This document shows, in pieces, positions 46,102-56,110 of a stretch of 64,000 bases of DNA. Location: assembly GCA_028280715.1 (NCBI GenBank), contig JANQLG010000030.1:1-64000 (forward strand). The letters run 5' to 3'. Source of the stretch: Spongiibacteraceae bacterium (lineage in GTDB: Bacteria > Pseudomonadota > Gammaproteobacteria > Pseudomonadales > Dasaniaceae). Below the pieces are notes generated by a model, which did not search any database, was not told where the DNA came from, and worked only from the letters and a program-made list of their open reading frames with translations. Numbering within the stretch: position 1 is the stretch's first letter; each line of letters begins with the position of its first letter. The translations under genes and the position numbers were made by a program.

Positions 46102-46534
46102 TATCTATCTCCAGAACGTCTCAACTACTCACATCCAATATAACATTTAATATTATTAATACGATACATTAACAATATTAATCGATAAAAGTTCCGGGAC
46201 CTAAGCTGTTTAATCAGAAAAAGTAGATACCATCCATGTAATAAGTCGTCATGTGCCATCTGCATGAATACGCATAGGTAATTGATACGGGTAGGCTTAC
46301 AAACAATATTTCGTTATTTGTCCTATCCTTACAACACAACACCTTTAGAAGTAGAAAATATTAGAAGCAGAAAAATATTTTTAGAATTATTCACTAATTA
46401 CTTTTTTGAAAACAGATATGGAGCTTCCATGCTTTTCTCCTGAGCAACAAATCCTTAGTAACAAACCCTTAGCCATCAAGATAGCCGAAAGATAAAACGA
46501 TCATCCCTAATTCGTGCCAGTTACTCAAAGTGAA
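46102..46534. other. 433-nt intergenic region upstream of the ABC operon
   Basis: The gap separates the start of the ABC operon from the 3' end of clpB. It holds the 35-bp palindrome at 46147-46181. On the minus strand TTGTTA, 17 nt and TATTAA form a possible promoter embedded in that palindrome. No coding frame, RNA or clear clpB terminator is seen in the remainder (about 46200-46534). Confidence 0.5.
46147..46181. promoter_or_regulatory. 35-bp near-perfect inverted repeat, candidate operator of ABC operon
   Basis: Left arm TTAATATTATTAAT (46147-46160) and right arm ATTAACAATATTAA (46168-46181) are inverted repeats of 14 nt with one mismatch around the 7-nt centre ACGATAC. It lies 46 bp upstream of the ATPase start codon and overlaps the best promoter candidate, as expected for a repressor or activator site. 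No known regulator consensus is recognised. Confidence 0.55.
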
Positions 46535-49114
46535 TTACACTACAAACTCAATAGTATCTGTATTACTATTAATATCAGCCCTGATCACTGTTCCTGGCAT
46601 AAATTTGCCCTGCAAAATTTCTTGAGCCAAAGGGTTTTCTAAATATTGCTGAATAGCACGCTTTAAAGGCCGAGCTCCATAAACCGGATCAAAACCTACA
46701 CTAGATAACTTATCCATGGCAGCCTCACTTACGTCCAAGGTCAACTCTTTTTCCTTCAAACGATTACTCAGCAAATCCAATTGTATACGTGCGATGCCAT
46801 AAATCTGTTCTTTGGCTAATGGATGGAAAACGACCGTTTCATCAATTCGGTTGATAAATTCAGGGCGAAAATGACCACCAACTACTTCCATTACTGATGC
46901 TTTCATTGCTTCGTAGTTACTTTCACCAGCAAGTTGTTGAATCAAATCGGAACCAAGGTTAGAGGTCATTACAATGACAGTATTTCTGAAGTCTACCGTT
47001 CGACCCTGGCCATCAGTAAGACGACCATCCTCCAGTACTTGCAATAAAATATTGAATACATCAGGGTGTGCTTTTTCAACTTCATCCAGCAGCAATAACG
47101 AATACGGTCTGCGTCTTACCGCTTCCGTCAGATAGCCACCCTCTTCATAACCCACGTAGCCTGGAGGTGCGCCTATCAAACGGGCTACCGAATGCTTTTC
47201 CATAAACTCGGACATATCCACCCGTACCATCGCCTCTTCACTGTCATAAAGAAACGTCGCTAATGCTTTACACAATTCGGTTTTACCAACACCGGTTGGC
47301 CCCAAAAATAAGAAAGAACCATTAGGGCGATTAGGGTCAGATAGTCCAGCACGTGCCCGACGCACGGCATTCGATACAGATGTCACAGCTTCGTCTTGGC
47401 CAATAACTCGTCGACATAGAGATTCCTCCATGCGTAATAGTTTCTCACGCTCACCTTCCAACATTTTTGATACGGGTATCCCCGTCCAACGTGAAACGAC
47501 TTCTGCTACTTCTTCATCAGTCACCTTATTGCGAAGCAGTTTCATCTCCATCATTTCAGCCTGACTGGCCATATCGAGGTTTTTTTCCAATTCTGGAATC
47601 AAGCCATACTGCAGCTCCGACATTTTGGTCAAATCGCCAGAACGACGCGCAAGTTCCAGATCAGTACGGGCTTGCTCCAAATCGCTTTTAATTTTTTGCG
47701 AACCATGCAGCGCAGCTTTTTCAGCCTTCCAGATTTCTTCCAAATCAGCAAATTCGCGCTCGGCCTTGGCAATATCATTATTTAATTTATCCAGTTGTTT
47801 TTTTGCCGACGCGTCAGTGTCTTTTTTCACCGCTTCACGCTGAATTTTCAACTGAATTAGCTTACGCTCCAGACGATCCATATCTTCTGGCTTAGAATCA
47901 ATTTCCATGCGAATACGGCTGCCTGCTTCGTCGATCAGGTCAATGGCCTTATCCGGTAATTGACGATCGGTGATATAGCGCTGTGATAATTTGGCTGCAG
48001 CGATAATTGCTGAATCAGTGATATCTACACCGTGGTGAACTTCGTAGCGTTCTTTTAAGCCTCTGAGAATAGCGATGGTGTCTTCTTCATTGGGCTCATC
48101 CACTAACACTTTTTGGAAGCGGCGCTCAAGGGCTGCATCTTTTTCCAGGTATTGGCGATATTCATCTAACGTTGTTGCACCTACGCAATGCAACTCACCC
48201 CTGGCCAATGCGGGCTTTAACATATTGCCCGCATCCATCGCGCCTTCTGATTTTCCAGCACCAACCATGGTATGTAATTCATCAATAAATAAAATGATTC
48301 GGCCTTCCTGTTTAGCCAGTTCATTAAGCACAGACTTTAAGCGCTCCTCAAATTCACCGCGATATTTCGCACCAGCTAACAGCGAACCCAAATCTAGTGA
48401 CAATAACTGTTTATCCTTTAAGCCTTCAGGCACTTCACCATTGACGATGCGCTGAGCCAAACCTTCTACGATGGCTGTTTTGCCCACTCCAGGCTCGCCG
48501 ATTAACACCGGGTTATTTTTCGTCCTGCGCTGTAATACTTGTACAGTTCTGCGGATCTCATCATCTCGGCCAATAACCGGATCGAGTTTTCCCTCTTCTG
48601 CTCGCGCAGTTAAATCGATAGTGTATTTATCCAGCGCCTGTCGAGCTTCTTCTGCCGCAGGATCACTCACAGCCTCACCTCCACGCATAGTATCAATCGC
48701 CGCTTGTAGGGATTGTTTATTGGCACCCGAATCAAGAATAAGTTGTCCTGCCGAGACATTGGCATCCAACATCGCCAGCATAACCACCTCGCTGGACACA
48801 TAGGCATCACCATTTTGCTGCGACAGTTTGTCAGCCAGATTCAGTACTCGTCCCATATCATTAGACATATGGATATCACCCGCCGTACCCGTCACGGTAG
48901 GCAAGTTATTGAGTTCATTTTTTAACGCTATGGTCAGGTTTTGAACATTAGCTCCAGCCTGGGCAAGCAGTGGCCGCACCGAGCTATTTTTCTGATCCAA
49001 TAACGCCGATAACAAATGTACGGTATCGATAAAATTATGGTCTTTGCCCAGTGCCAGTGACTGAGCATCAGCCAGCGCCATTTGTAATTGGTTAGTCAGG
49101 CGATCAATTCTCAT
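46535..49114 (-). CDS. clpB: ATP-dependent disaggregase ClpB
   Basis: This 859-residue Hsp100 chaperone dissolves protein aggregates with DnaK. The N-terminal domain, first AAA module (Walker A GEPGVGKT near residue 206), coiled-coil middle domain (about 405-525) and second AAA module (Walker A GPTGVGKT near 606) are all complete. GYVGYEEGG pore-loop residues are present. Length matches E. coli ClpB (857). The ribosome site AAGG-N8-ATG belongs to the last unit of a 14-bp tandem repeat. No clear sigma32 promoter was identified. Confidence 0.97.
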   Translation of the reverse strand: MRIDRLTNQLQMALADAQSLALGKDHNFIDTVHLLSALLDQKNSSVRPLLAQAGANVQNLTIALKNELNNLPTVTGTAGDIHMSNDMGRVLNLADKLSQQNGDAYVSSEVVMLAMLDANVSAGQLILDSGANKQSLQAAIDTMRGGEAVSDPAAEEARQALDKYTIDLTARAEEGKLDPVIGRDDEIRRTVQVLQRRTKNNPVLIGEPGVGKTAIVEGLAQRIVNGEVPEGLKDKQLLSLDLGSLLAGAKYRGEFEERLKSVLNELAKQEGRIILFIDELHTMVGAGKSEGAMDAGNMLKPALARGELHCVGATTLDEYRQYLEKDAALERRFQKVLVDEPNEEDTIAILRGLKERYEVHHGVDITDSAIIAAAKLSQRYITDRQLPDKAIDLIDEAGSRIRMEIDSKPEDMDRLERKLIQLKIQREAVKKDTDASAKKQLDKLNNDIAKAEREFADLEEIWKAEKAALHGSQKIKSDLEQARTDLELARRSGDLTKMSELQYGLIPELEKNLDMASQAEMMEMKLLRNKVTDEEVAEVVSRWTGIPVSKMLEGEREKLLRMEESLCRRVIGQDEAVTSVSNAVRRARAGLSDPNRPNGSFLFLGPTGVGKTELCKALATFLYDSEEAMVRVDMSEFMEKHSVARLIGAPPGYVGYEEGGYLTEAVRRRPYSLLLLDEVEKAHPDVFNILLQVLEDGRLTDGQGRTVDFRNTVIVMTSNLGSDLIQQLAGESNYEAMKASVMEVVGGHFRPEFINRIDETVVFHPLAKEQIYGIARIQLDLLSNRLKEKELTLDVSEAAMDKLSSVGFDPVYGARPLKRAIQQYLENPLAQEILQGKFMPGTVIRADINSNTDTIEFVV

Positions 49115-49194
49115 TGCTATTACCTTGTTGCTATTACCTGGTTGCTATTACCTGGTTGCTATTACCCGGTTGCTATTACCTAGCTGCTATTAGC
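49114..49194 (-). repeat. 14-bp tandem repeat forming the clpB leader and ribosome-binding site
   Basis: Read on the clpB strand, the unit CCAGGTAATAGCAA is repeated about 5.7 times with 0-2 changes (unit starts on the plus strand at 49114, 49128, 49142, 49156, 49170, 49184). The unit closest to the gene reads CAAGGTAATAGCAA and runs straight into ATG, so its AGG is the Shine-Dalgarno sequence. Every upstream unit repeats the same AGG element. Confidence 0.85.
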
Positions 49195-49243
49195 TTTTTG
49201 CCCTGCAAATTGTTTTCAATTTAATCAGAATAAACAAATATTT

Positions 49244-49260
49244 AGTCGCAAATAGCGACT
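49244..49260. terminator. 6-bp inverted repeat between pgeF and clpB
   Basis: AGTCGC (49244-49249) and GCGACT (49255-49260) flank AAATA. In the pgeF direction no pure T-run follows, only AAATATTTGTTT. A weak terminator of pgeF or an operator-like element before clpB are both possible. Confidence 0.3.
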
Positions 49261-49322
49261 TGATATAGCCTAGGTATGAGCAAATATAAGAAATTCAAGT
49301 AGACGGGGTGGAATTAAAGGTT

Positions 49323-50096
49323 CTAGCCCTTGATGTATATCAACGAGGCCATTCTGCCAGTAACACCATCGCGACGATAAGAGAAAAAGCGCGACGAATC
49401 TCCATAACAGCACTCTTGCCCACCATAGATGCTCTCAACACCTACAGTTTTTAACCTAATCCGCGCCAACTGGTATAAATCGGCATACCAGTGACCTTCT
49501 CGCTGTGAGGGCCTAAAGGCAGCGGTAGTGGCCGCTTTATCCTCATCCGTCGCAGCACTAACAAAAGCCTGGCGAACTTCTTCCCCTACTTCGAAAAACG
49601 CCTGCGAAATGGCCGGGCCTAGCCAGGCTATCACCGGTGAGTGATGTTCAAAAGTCGATACCGCCTGTTCAAGCACTCCCGCGACTAAACCACGCCATCC
49701 CGCATGTACCGCAGCCACCTGAGAACCTTCTCGGTTGCAGAGAAAAACAGGTAAACAATCAGCCGTTTGCACCACACAGACAACATTTGTCTGCTTGGAG
49801 AAACTACCATCAGCATCGACAATGCCATTAACAGTCTCTGCCGCTACCACATCAATACCGTGTACCTGATTCAACCATACTGGTTCACAAGGTAATTGCA
49901 GTCTCTCTGCCAATAACGCTCTATTTCGAGTAACGCAAGCAAGAGAATCGCCAACATGAGTGGCAGTGTTGAGGCTATCATAAGGTGATTGACTAACACC
50001 TCCATTGCGCAGGCTGACCGCAGCTACCACACAATTGGGAGCGGGCCAATCCGGCACTAATAATGATATTTCTTTCAGGCTAGTGTTTTTTGTCAT
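49323..50096 (-). CDS. pgeF: peptidoglycan editing factor PgeF (YfiH, multicopper-oxidase-like DUF152)
   Basis: The 257-residue protein belongs to the YfiH family, long annotated as polyphenol oxidase and shown in E. coli to remove wrongly incorporated L-serine from peptidoglycan precursors. Conserved metal/active-site segments are VWLNQVHGIDVV, VVQTADCLPVFL, VAAVHAGWRGLVAG and WLGPAISQAFFEVG. ATG 50096 gives the usual length; the open frame continues 47 codons upstream with no family similarity. It stands before clpB, as in Pseudomonas, but is separated from rluD by an opposite-strand ParA-like gene. Confidence 0.93.
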   Translation of the reverse strand: MTKNTSLKEISLLVPDWPAPNCVVAAVSLRNGGVSQSPYDSLNTATHVGDSLACVTRNRALLAERLQLPCEPVWLNQVHGIDVVAAETVNGIVDADGSFSKQTNVVCVVQTADCLPVFLCNREGSQVAAVHAGWRGLVAGVLEQAVSTFEHHSPVIAWLGPAISQAFFEVGEEVRQAFVSAATDEDKAATTAAFRPSQREGHWYADLYQLARIRLKTVGVESIYGGQECCYGDSSRFFSYRRDGVTGRMASLIYIKG

Positions 50097-50491
50097 TGGC
50101 AATGTTATGGAATTGAAGCATATCAATAAAAGATAACCTATTGGTCTAGCTATAGTGCGTTTTAATATAAACCCGTCAATAGATTTTCTGTTAATTGTTG
50201 AATTTTTTGCTATAGATTGATGTAGTAATTTTGTCACAGGACATGACAGCCAGAAGCAACGAGGAATCGCATTAACTCCTCACAATTATAGGAAATTCAT
50301 GCTCGGGCAATTGGCAGAAACGCTGTTATTAAACCGATCTTGCCGATGCATTCTAAATGCATTTACTGCCCCCATCACCCCCACCGATTTGCGATATAAC
50401 ACCAGAAGACTATCGAAACCCCAAACAATTGTTACTGGGGATGACCAGCTATCGTCTATTTTTCAACTACCTGTGCAATAAGGAGCCGTGT
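50097..50491. other. 395-nt leader region between pgeF and the ParA-like gene
   Basis: The divergent promoters should lie here. The frame of the ParA-like gene stays open upstream to ATG 50357 and reads like protein in its last part (ITPEDYRNPKQLLLGMTSYR). A 60-codon frame (50299-50481) in another phase ends within the AAGGAG ribosome site. I do not call either a gene. Confidence 0.4.
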
Positions 50492-51172
50492 ATGCAACAT
50501 ATTGTCATCGCAAATAGCAAGGGAGGAAGTGGTAAAACGATGTTGGTAACTCAGTTAGCCAGTTACTATGCATCCCAGGGAAAGTCGGTGGCGATCTTTG
50601 ATCATGATAGCCAACGCTCTTCCATTGACTGGGTAAAAGCGCGCCCTAACCAATACCCAGCCATAGATTATGTTTCTGCGTACTCAGGAGAAGACCTGAA
50701 ACAACGTACCAGCATTGCTATCCATGATATGCCCGCCGGTTATGACATCCGGGATTTGCAGGCGGATGTGCCATTGGCATCTAAATTATTAATCCCCTTA
50801 CTGCCATCACCAACGGATCTTAGAGCTGTATGGCGTTTCTGTATGTTGCTTTCCTACACTGGACTGCTCGACTGTTCCATGAATGTGGGTTTTGTCATCA
50901 ACCGATATCGCGCAGCATCAGCCTTTAACGAAACGATGATGAGTTTTCTCAATCGATTGGATGCTCCCGTAGTCGGCCGCATCAGGGACACTCAAAATTA
51001 CATACACGCCTGCAATCAGGGCTTAGGTATTTTCGACCTGCCCCCACGCCGTTCAATTGTGGATCGTGAAAGCTGGCATCCTATTATTCAGTGGATTGAA
51101 CATAACAACGATGAACTGCTGCGTCATGAGTTCCTGGGAGAATATACAGATCGGCGATATCTGCATGCCTAG
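50492..51172 (+). CDS. orphan ParA/MinD-family ATPase
   Basis: This 226-residue P-loop ATPase has the deviant Walker A NSKGGSGKTMLVTQLA with the signature lysine, and Walker A' IFDHDSQRSSIDWVKAR. It lacks an N-terminal DNA-binding domain and has no ParB partner nearby, so it is not a plasmid or chromosome partition cassette. Orphan ParA-like proteins position cellular cargo such as chemoreceptor arrays, carboxysomes or pili. AAGGAG lies 6 nt before ATG 50492. The coding frame is open 45 codons further upstream, so a longer form is possible. It sits on the opposite strand between pgeF and rluD. Confidence 0.87.
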   Translation: MQHIVIANSKGGSGKTMLVTQLASYYASQGKSVAIFDHDSQRSSIDWVKARPNQYPAIDYVSAYSGEDLKQRTSIAIHDMPAGYDIRDLQADVPLASKLLIPLLPSPTDLRAVWRFCMLLSYTGLLDCSMNVGFVINRYRAASAFNETMMSFLNRLDAPVVGRIRDTQNYIHACNQGLGIFDLPPRRSIVDRESWHPIIQWIEHNNDELLRHEFLGEYTDRRYLHA

Positions 51173-51238
51173 ATATTTATACACCTAGATATCCATACAT
51201 CTAAGTTTTCTGCCAAAGGGTAAGGAAACCAGAGCAAC

Positions 51239-52195
51239 TCAGGACCTGTCATGCTCATTAAGCACACTGAGCAATTGTTGCATATCCTGCGGCAGAGAGG
51301 ACTCCCAACTCATTGACTCATCACTGTGTGGATGAGTCAGGGAAAGCCGCTTGGCATGTAAGGCTTGACGACCAAATCCCCTCAAGGCCGTAATCAATGA
51401 CTGATCGGCATTTTTGGGAAGACGAGGCCGGCCAGCATAAAGCGGATCACCAATTAACGGGTGTTTCAAATGCGCCATGTGTACCCTAATTTGGTGGGTA
51501 CGGCCAGTCTCCAGCATACAGCGAATATGAGTGTGGTGCTGGTAGCGTTTTATCAAACGGTAATGGGTAATCGCTTCCTTACCCCCCAAATTTACTACGG
51601 CCATTTTTTTACGTTGCTGAGGGTGTCGACCAATTGCAGCGTCGACCGTACCACCACCAGTCATTGCCCCCACGACAACAGCTTCATATTCACGACTGAC
51701 CGTACGCGCCTGTAACTGTGTCACCAGGTGATTTTGAGCAGATAAAGTTTTTGCCACCACCATGAGACCGCTGGTATCTTTATCCAGACGGTGGACAATA
51801 CCGGCACGTGGCACGCTGGCCAGATCAGCACTATGAGCTAGCAGAGCATTGAGTAAGGTTCCGTCGGCATGGCCTGCAGCAGGATGCACCACTAAACCGG
51901 CCGGCTTATTAATCACCAGTAGTAAGTCATCCTCATGCACTACTTCAAGATCAATATCTTCTGGCTGCCAACGCTCTTGATCTTCTACTTCAGCACTGAT
52001 GGTCAGCTCTTCGCCGGACAGCAGCTTTTCCCGCGGCTTTTTCACTTCACCATCTACCAACAATTCGCCACTTTTGATCCACAACTGTAATCTAGCCCTG
52101 GAATAATCGGGGAATAATTGAGCAGCAGCCTGATCCAACCTAACCCCTTGCAATTCAACGGGCACCCGTGCCTGCAACTTGATTTGTTCTGCCAT
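51239..52195 (-). CDS. rluD: 23S rRNA pseudouridine synthase RluD
   Basis: This enzyme forms the pseudouridines at 1911, 1915 and 1917 in helix 69 of 23S rRNA. An N-terminal S4 domain (LDQAAAQLFPDYSRARLQLW) precedes the catalytic domain with the aspartate in GIVHRLDKDTSGLMVVAKT. LETGRTHQIRVHMAHLKHPLIGDPLY is typical. ATG 52195 (MAEQIKLQARV) aligns with E. coli RluD, while a TTG at 52204 adds three residues. It is divergent from bamD across 208 nt. Confidence 0.95.
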   Translation of the reverse strand: MAEQIKLQARVPVELQGVRLDQAAAQLFPDYSRARLQLWIKSGELLVDGEVKKPREKLLSGEELTISAEVEDQERWQPEDIDLEVVHEDDLLLVINKPAGLVVHPAAGHADGTLLNALLAHSADLASVPRAGIVHRLDKDTSGLMVVAKTLSAQNHLVTQLQARTVSREYEAVVVGAMTGGGTVDAAIGRHPQQRKKMAVVNLGGKEAITHYRLIKRYQHHTHIRCMLETGRTHQIRVHMAHLKHPLIGDPLYAGRPRLPKNADQSLITALRGFGRQALHAKRLSLTHPHSDESMSWESSLPQDMQQLLSVLNEHDRS

Positions 52196-52403
52196 TACTT
52201 CCAATAAACCCTTTTCCGCTTATCCACACTCAGTCAATGTGGAATGTATGCTTTAAGCCTTACCATAGCTGTGTTTAAATACCGTCCCGCGTCTTTGCCC
52301 CAATGCCCCACATTAATGGCCATACATCAACGGCCTGCGCACTAATAACCGGCACTGAGGTCAAAACTGGCGCTATTGTATATGAATGCTGGGAAATCGT
52401 TGA

Positions 52404-53288
52404 ATGAATAGACGTTATAAAACTGTACTCGTAGTCTTTTTCTTAATACTCGGACTTGTAGGCTGTGCCTCTGATGACCAAAGACCGCAGGACATGACTG
52501 AAAAGGAGCTCTATGAGTTGGCTCAAAAGAACCTGGATAATGAATCTTTTTTTCAAGCTGTCGCCAACCTACAACTTTTAGAAGCGCGCTACCCCTTTGG
52601 CCCTTACGCCGAGCAAGCACAATTGGAAATCATATACGCTCACTATCGCAGCTTTGAACCTGAGGCTTCGACTGCTGCCGCAGATCGTTTCATCCGTTTG
52701 CACCCCCAGCACCCCAATGCTGATTATGCCTATTACATGAAAGGGCTGGCCAATTATTCTGCTGGCGAAGGGCTGTTCGATCAGTTTTTGCCAACCGATA
52801 ACACCATGCGTGATCCAGGCTCTGCGTTACAGGCCTTCGAAGACTTCAGACAACTACTCTATCGTTATCCTGACAGCCCCTATGCCGCTGATGCCAAAGC
52901 TCGTATGGTTTATCTCAGAGCGCGATTGGCTCGCCATGAAATCAATGTGGCCAATTATTACTTCAAGCGTGGTGCTTACATGGCGGCAGCAAATAGAGGG
53001 CGCTATGTGGTAGAAAATTTTCCTCAAACACCCGCCACAGCAGATGCGCTAGCTGTTATGGTACAAGCCTATCAATTATTGGGATTGAATGACCTGGCAA
53101 ATGATTCGCTATTAGTACTTAAAACTAACTACCCCCAACATCCATCCATCGATAATAGCGGGCAGTTCATTAGCAAATTTACCATTACTGAGCAGGAACA
53201 ATCGCTACTTAACCGCTTAAGTTTCGGACTATTTGATCAGGCCACCCCGCCCAAATTTGATAATCGCGTCGATTATCTCCGGCGCTAG
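52404..53288 (+). CDS. bamD: outer-membrane assembly lipoprotein BamD (ComL/YfiO)
   Basis: This 294-residue lipoprotein belongs to the BAM complex that inserts beta-barrel proteins. The signal ends in the lipobox LVGCAS. TPR-type repeats follow, with [58 protein letters not shown] and [22 protein letters not shown]. It is somewhat longer than E. coli BamD (245) because of the C-terminal extension. It is the usual divergent neighbour of rluD. Confidence 0.95.
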   Translation: MNRRYKTVLVVFFLILGLVGCASDDQRPQDMTEKELYELAQKNLDNESFFQAVANLQLLEARYPFGPYAEQAQLEIIYAHYRSFEPEASTAAADRFIRLHPQHPNADYAYYMKGLANYSAGEGLFDQFLPTDNTMRDPGSALQAFEDFRQLLYRYPDSPYAADAKARMVYLRARLARHEINVANYYFKRGAYMAAANRGRYVVENFPQTPATADALAVMVQAYQLLGLNDLANDSLLVLKTNYPQHPSIDNSGQFISKFTITEQEQSLLNRLSFGLFDQATPPKFDNRVDYLRR

Positions 53289-53341
53289 CGATTATTCTGT
53301 CACTCTCCTCTTACCCTCATTCTCCTCTTACAAAAATGATG

Positions 53342-53361
53342 AGCAGACATTTTGATCTGCT
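53342..53361 (+). terminator. weak hairpin downstream of bamD
   Basis: AGCAGA (53342-53347) pairs with TCTGCT (53356-53361) over an 8-nt loop, followed by TATCTAACT. The stem is short and there is no clean T-run, so termination is uncertain. Confidence 0.3.
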
Positions 53362-53519
53362 TATCTAACTCAACTTGTATCAATCAGTCCTTATATTCAA
53401 ACCCATATCCTCAGGTAGAAAGGGATTTTGACATTTACCTGTTACCCCTGACATGTCAAAATCATTTGCTATACAACTCAACATCACCATCTATTTTTCA
53501 TGAGTGCAAGAGGCCAATT

Positions 53520-54356
53520 ATGGACAGAGCATCAATCCTGGCTGAGATGAAGGTATTGCCAGAGATCGACCCTGAATTTGAAATTTCCCGTCGTGTAGAT
53601 TTTATTAAAACTATCGTCAAACAAAGTGGTGCCAAATCGCTAGTGCTGGGGATTAGTGGCGGCATCGATTCTGCTACCTGTGGCAGGCTTGCACAACTCG
53701 CGGTCGAATCACTTAACGAAGAAAGTGCCACTCAAGACTATAAATTTATTGCTATCCGGTTACCCTACGGCGTACAAATGGATGAACATGATGCGCAGGA
53801 ATCCATCGCCTTTATCCGCCCCACCGACAGTCTACACATTAATGTAAAACTCGGGGCCGATGGCATCCATGAAGAAGCCGTTGGCGCGCTACAAGATAGC
53901 AATATGATTTCAGACCATGAAAGCGCTGTAGATTTTGCCAAAGGCAATGTAAAAGCCAGAACTCGCATGGTAATTCAATACGAAGTGGCTGCCTTAATGC
54001 AGGGGCTGGTACTGGGTACTGATCACTCCGCCGAAAATATAACCGGCTTCTTTACCAAGTGGGGAGATGGCGCCTGCGACTTGGCTCCCCTATTTGGTTT
54101 AAGCAAGCGACAAGTACGTCAGGTCGCAAAAACGCTAGGAGCCCCACAAACCCTGATAGAAAAAACACCCACAGCAGACCTTGAATGCCTAACGCCACAA
54201 AAAGCTGATGAGCACGCGCTGGGTTTAACTTATGACGATATTGATGATTATCTGGAAGGGAAAGCGGTGAGTGAAGAGGTTAGTTCACAAGTGTTAAAAA
54301 TTTATTTAAAAACCATTCACAAACGCGCCCCTATTCCAACACTATATGACCTATAA
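53520..54356 (+). CDS. nadE: ammonia-dependent NAD synthetase
   Basis: This 278-residue enzyme catalyses the last step of NAD synthesis, amidating deamido-NAD with ammonia. The PP-loop is [40 protein letters not shown] and [20 protein letters not shown] are typical. There is no glutaminase domain, so it is the short NH3-dependent type. ATG 53520 is preferred (AGAGG about 6 nt upstream) over the longer open frame from 53352. It is inserted between bamD and pilS compared with Pseudomonas. Confidence 0.94.
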   Translation: MDRASILAEMKVLPEIDPEFEISRRVDFIKTIVKQSGAKSLVLGISGGIDSATCGRLAQLAVESLNEESATQDYKFIAIRLPYGVQMDEHDAQESIAFIRPTDSLHINVKLGADGIHEEAVGALQDSNMISDHESAVDFAKGNVKARTRMVIQYEVAALMQGLVLGTDHSAENITGFFTKWGDGACDLAPLFGLSKRQVRQVAKTLGAPQTLIEKTPTADLECLTPQKADEHALGLTYDDIDDYLEGKAVSEEVSSQVLKIYLKTIHKRAPIPTLYDL

Positions 54357-54439
54357 ACTAGAAAGTCGCATCGTTCTCACAACGCAATTAACGAATAACA
54401 AATACGGTGAAACAACCTGCTTGCTTTACCTGAAAAATT

Positions 54440-56080
54440 ATGACTGATACTACACTTGGGGCTGAGCAAAATTCTCAGCAACAAAATCTTTCACTATTAA
54501 AAATTTATACCGCATACAGAGTTATTCTAGCTATAGCGCTGTTAGCGGTATTCTTACTTGAGCCCTATCAAAATATTCTGGTTGGTAGGCTTAAACCAGA
54601 ATTATTTTTCTATGCCACCTGCGCCTATTTACTCATCAATATCGTCGCATTGATGATCGTATTTCCCAGAAGCCGACAATTGAATGAGCAACAGCTTTTT
54701 CTGAATTTTTTCATCGATATTATTGCCCTTACCTTTATCGTCGATGCATCCGGAGGCATTAACAGTGGCGTTGCCATGTTACTCGTCGTCACCGTAGCTG
54801 CCGCAAGTATTATGCTACGGGGACAACTCTCTATGCTCATCGCAGCACTAGCCAGCATAGTCATACTAGCCGATACATTTAGCTTAATTTATCAAAACCA
54901 ACTGTCAGCTACGTCTTTTTTACCAACTGGCTTATTAGGTATTGTTCTTTTTATTACCAACTACTTTATTCACAGCTTATCTATCAGAATTCGTGGTGCA
55001 CAATTAATTGCCGAACAACGAGCAGAAGATGTCAGTAAACTTGAGCAACTGAATCAACAGATAGTTCAACGTATGCGTACAGGCATCATTGTTTGTGACC
55101 CCACAGGAAACATCCACCTGGCTAACGCTGCTGCCAGCGAATTACTCAACACAAAAAAACTTCAAGCCGATGATATTAATGACTCCAGCCAAACCCTACC
55201 TGCTATTCTTATGCCGCTTTTTAAGCAGTGGCAACTTACTCCCCGGTTTCATCCACCACCATTTAGAGTTACAGAAACAGGGCCAGAGATAAATGCCAGT
55301 TTTTCTCGTATTAGGCAAAACAAAAGTAGCGACATTCTTGTTTTTCTTGAAGACAATCGTCGACTCTCCCAACGTGCACAACAAATGAAACTGGCCTCTC
55401 TAGGACGACTGACGGCAAGTATCGCTCATGAAATTAGAAATCCGTTAAGCGCGATCAGTCATGCTTCGCAATTACTTAACGAATCAGAACATCTTGACAG
55501 TGCAGACCACCGCCTTTGTGACATCATTGAGAATCATTCAGAAAGAATGAATAAAGTGATAGAGAACGTACTGCAACTATCACGTAGAAACGCACCTAAT
55601 CCTGAGAAAATAAATCTTACACCTTGGGTACAACAGTTTGCCGATGAGTTTGAATACGCAGGAAATAACGGGACTAGATTCACCATCGATGTTAATGCAT
55701 CCGAAGACAACATCCAAACCACGGTAGACACCAGTCAGTTAAATCAAATCATGACCAATCTCACACAAAATGGTCTACGTCATAGTGAAAAACGAACTGG
55801 CTCAGCAACCCTGACTCTTTTCGTGCATCGTAACAACAATACTGAGCTCCCCATTTTAGACATCATCGACGATGGTGAAGGTATTAATGATGAATCGTTG
55901 CAACATATTTTTGAACCTTTTTATACCACAGATCCAAAAGGCAGTGGTTTAGGTCTTTATATTTCAAGAGAGCTATGTGAAGCAAATGAATCACGTCTCG
56001 ACTATATTCGTACAGAGGAAGGAAAAAGTTGTTTCCGGATTAGCTTTCCACATCCAGACCGGCGCTTACAACCAGAGTAA
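54440..56080 (+). CDS. pilS: PilS-type membrane sensor histidine kinase
   Basis: The 546-residue kinase has about six hydrophobic helices in its first 190 residues, a PAS-like region (about 200-300), a phosphoacceptor H-box (SIAHEIRNPLSAISHASQLL, His near 330) and a HATPase domain with the N-box NLTQNGLRHS, IIDDGEGI and GSGLGLYIS. Fused membrane sensor and PAS layout, plus the adjacent pilR gene, identify PilS, which senses pilin levels in Pseudomonas and controls type IV pilin transcription. Confidence 0.88.
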   Translation: MTDTTLGAEQNSQQQNLSLLKIYTAYRVILAIALLAVFLLEPYQNILVGRLKPELFFYATCAYLLINIVALMIVFPRSRQLNEQQLFLNFFIDIIALTFIVDASGGINSGVAMLLVVTVAAASIMLRGQLSMLIAALASIVILADTFSLIYQNQLSATSFLPTGLLGIVLFITNYFIHSLSIRIRGAQLIAEQRAEDVSKLEQLNQQIVQRMRTGIIVCDPTGNIHLANAAASELLNTKKLQADDINDSSQTLPAILMPLFKQWQLTPRFHPPPFRVTETGPEINASFSRIRQNKSSDILVFLEDNRRLSQRAQQMKLASLGRLTASIAHEIRNPLSAISHASQLLNESEHLDSADHRLCDIIENHSERMNKVIENVLQLSRRNAPNPEKINLTPWVQQFADEFEYAGNNGTRFTIDVNASEDNIQTTVDTSQLNQIMTNLTQNGLRHSEKRTGSATLTLFVHRNNNTELPILDIIDDGEGINDESLQHIFEPFYTTDPKGSGLGLYISRELCEANESRLDYIRTEEGKSCFRISFPHPDRRLQPE

Positions 56081-56110
56081 CGTAAAAATTACAAAAGAGT
56101 TTTTCAGCCT

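Noticed and set aside
49114-49194. CRISPR array
   Set aside because: The units are 14 bp and contiguous without spacers, so it is a simple tandem repeat.
49194-49322. Sigma32 heat-shock promoter of clpB
   Set aside because: CTTGAAT is visible on the minus strand, but no acceptable CCCCAT-like -10 follows at the right distance.
50299-50481. 60-codon frame before the ParA-like gene
   Set aside because: No ribosome site, no recognisable pattern, and it overlaps a better-looking frame in another phase.
50492-51172. Plasmid partition locus or integrated element
   Set aside because: There is no ParB, parS-like array, integrase or attachment site, and the flanking genes are conserved chromosomal ones.
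53352-53519. N-terminal extension of nadE
   Set aside because: The extra 56 residues have no family similarity, and a proper ribosome site precedes ATG 53520.
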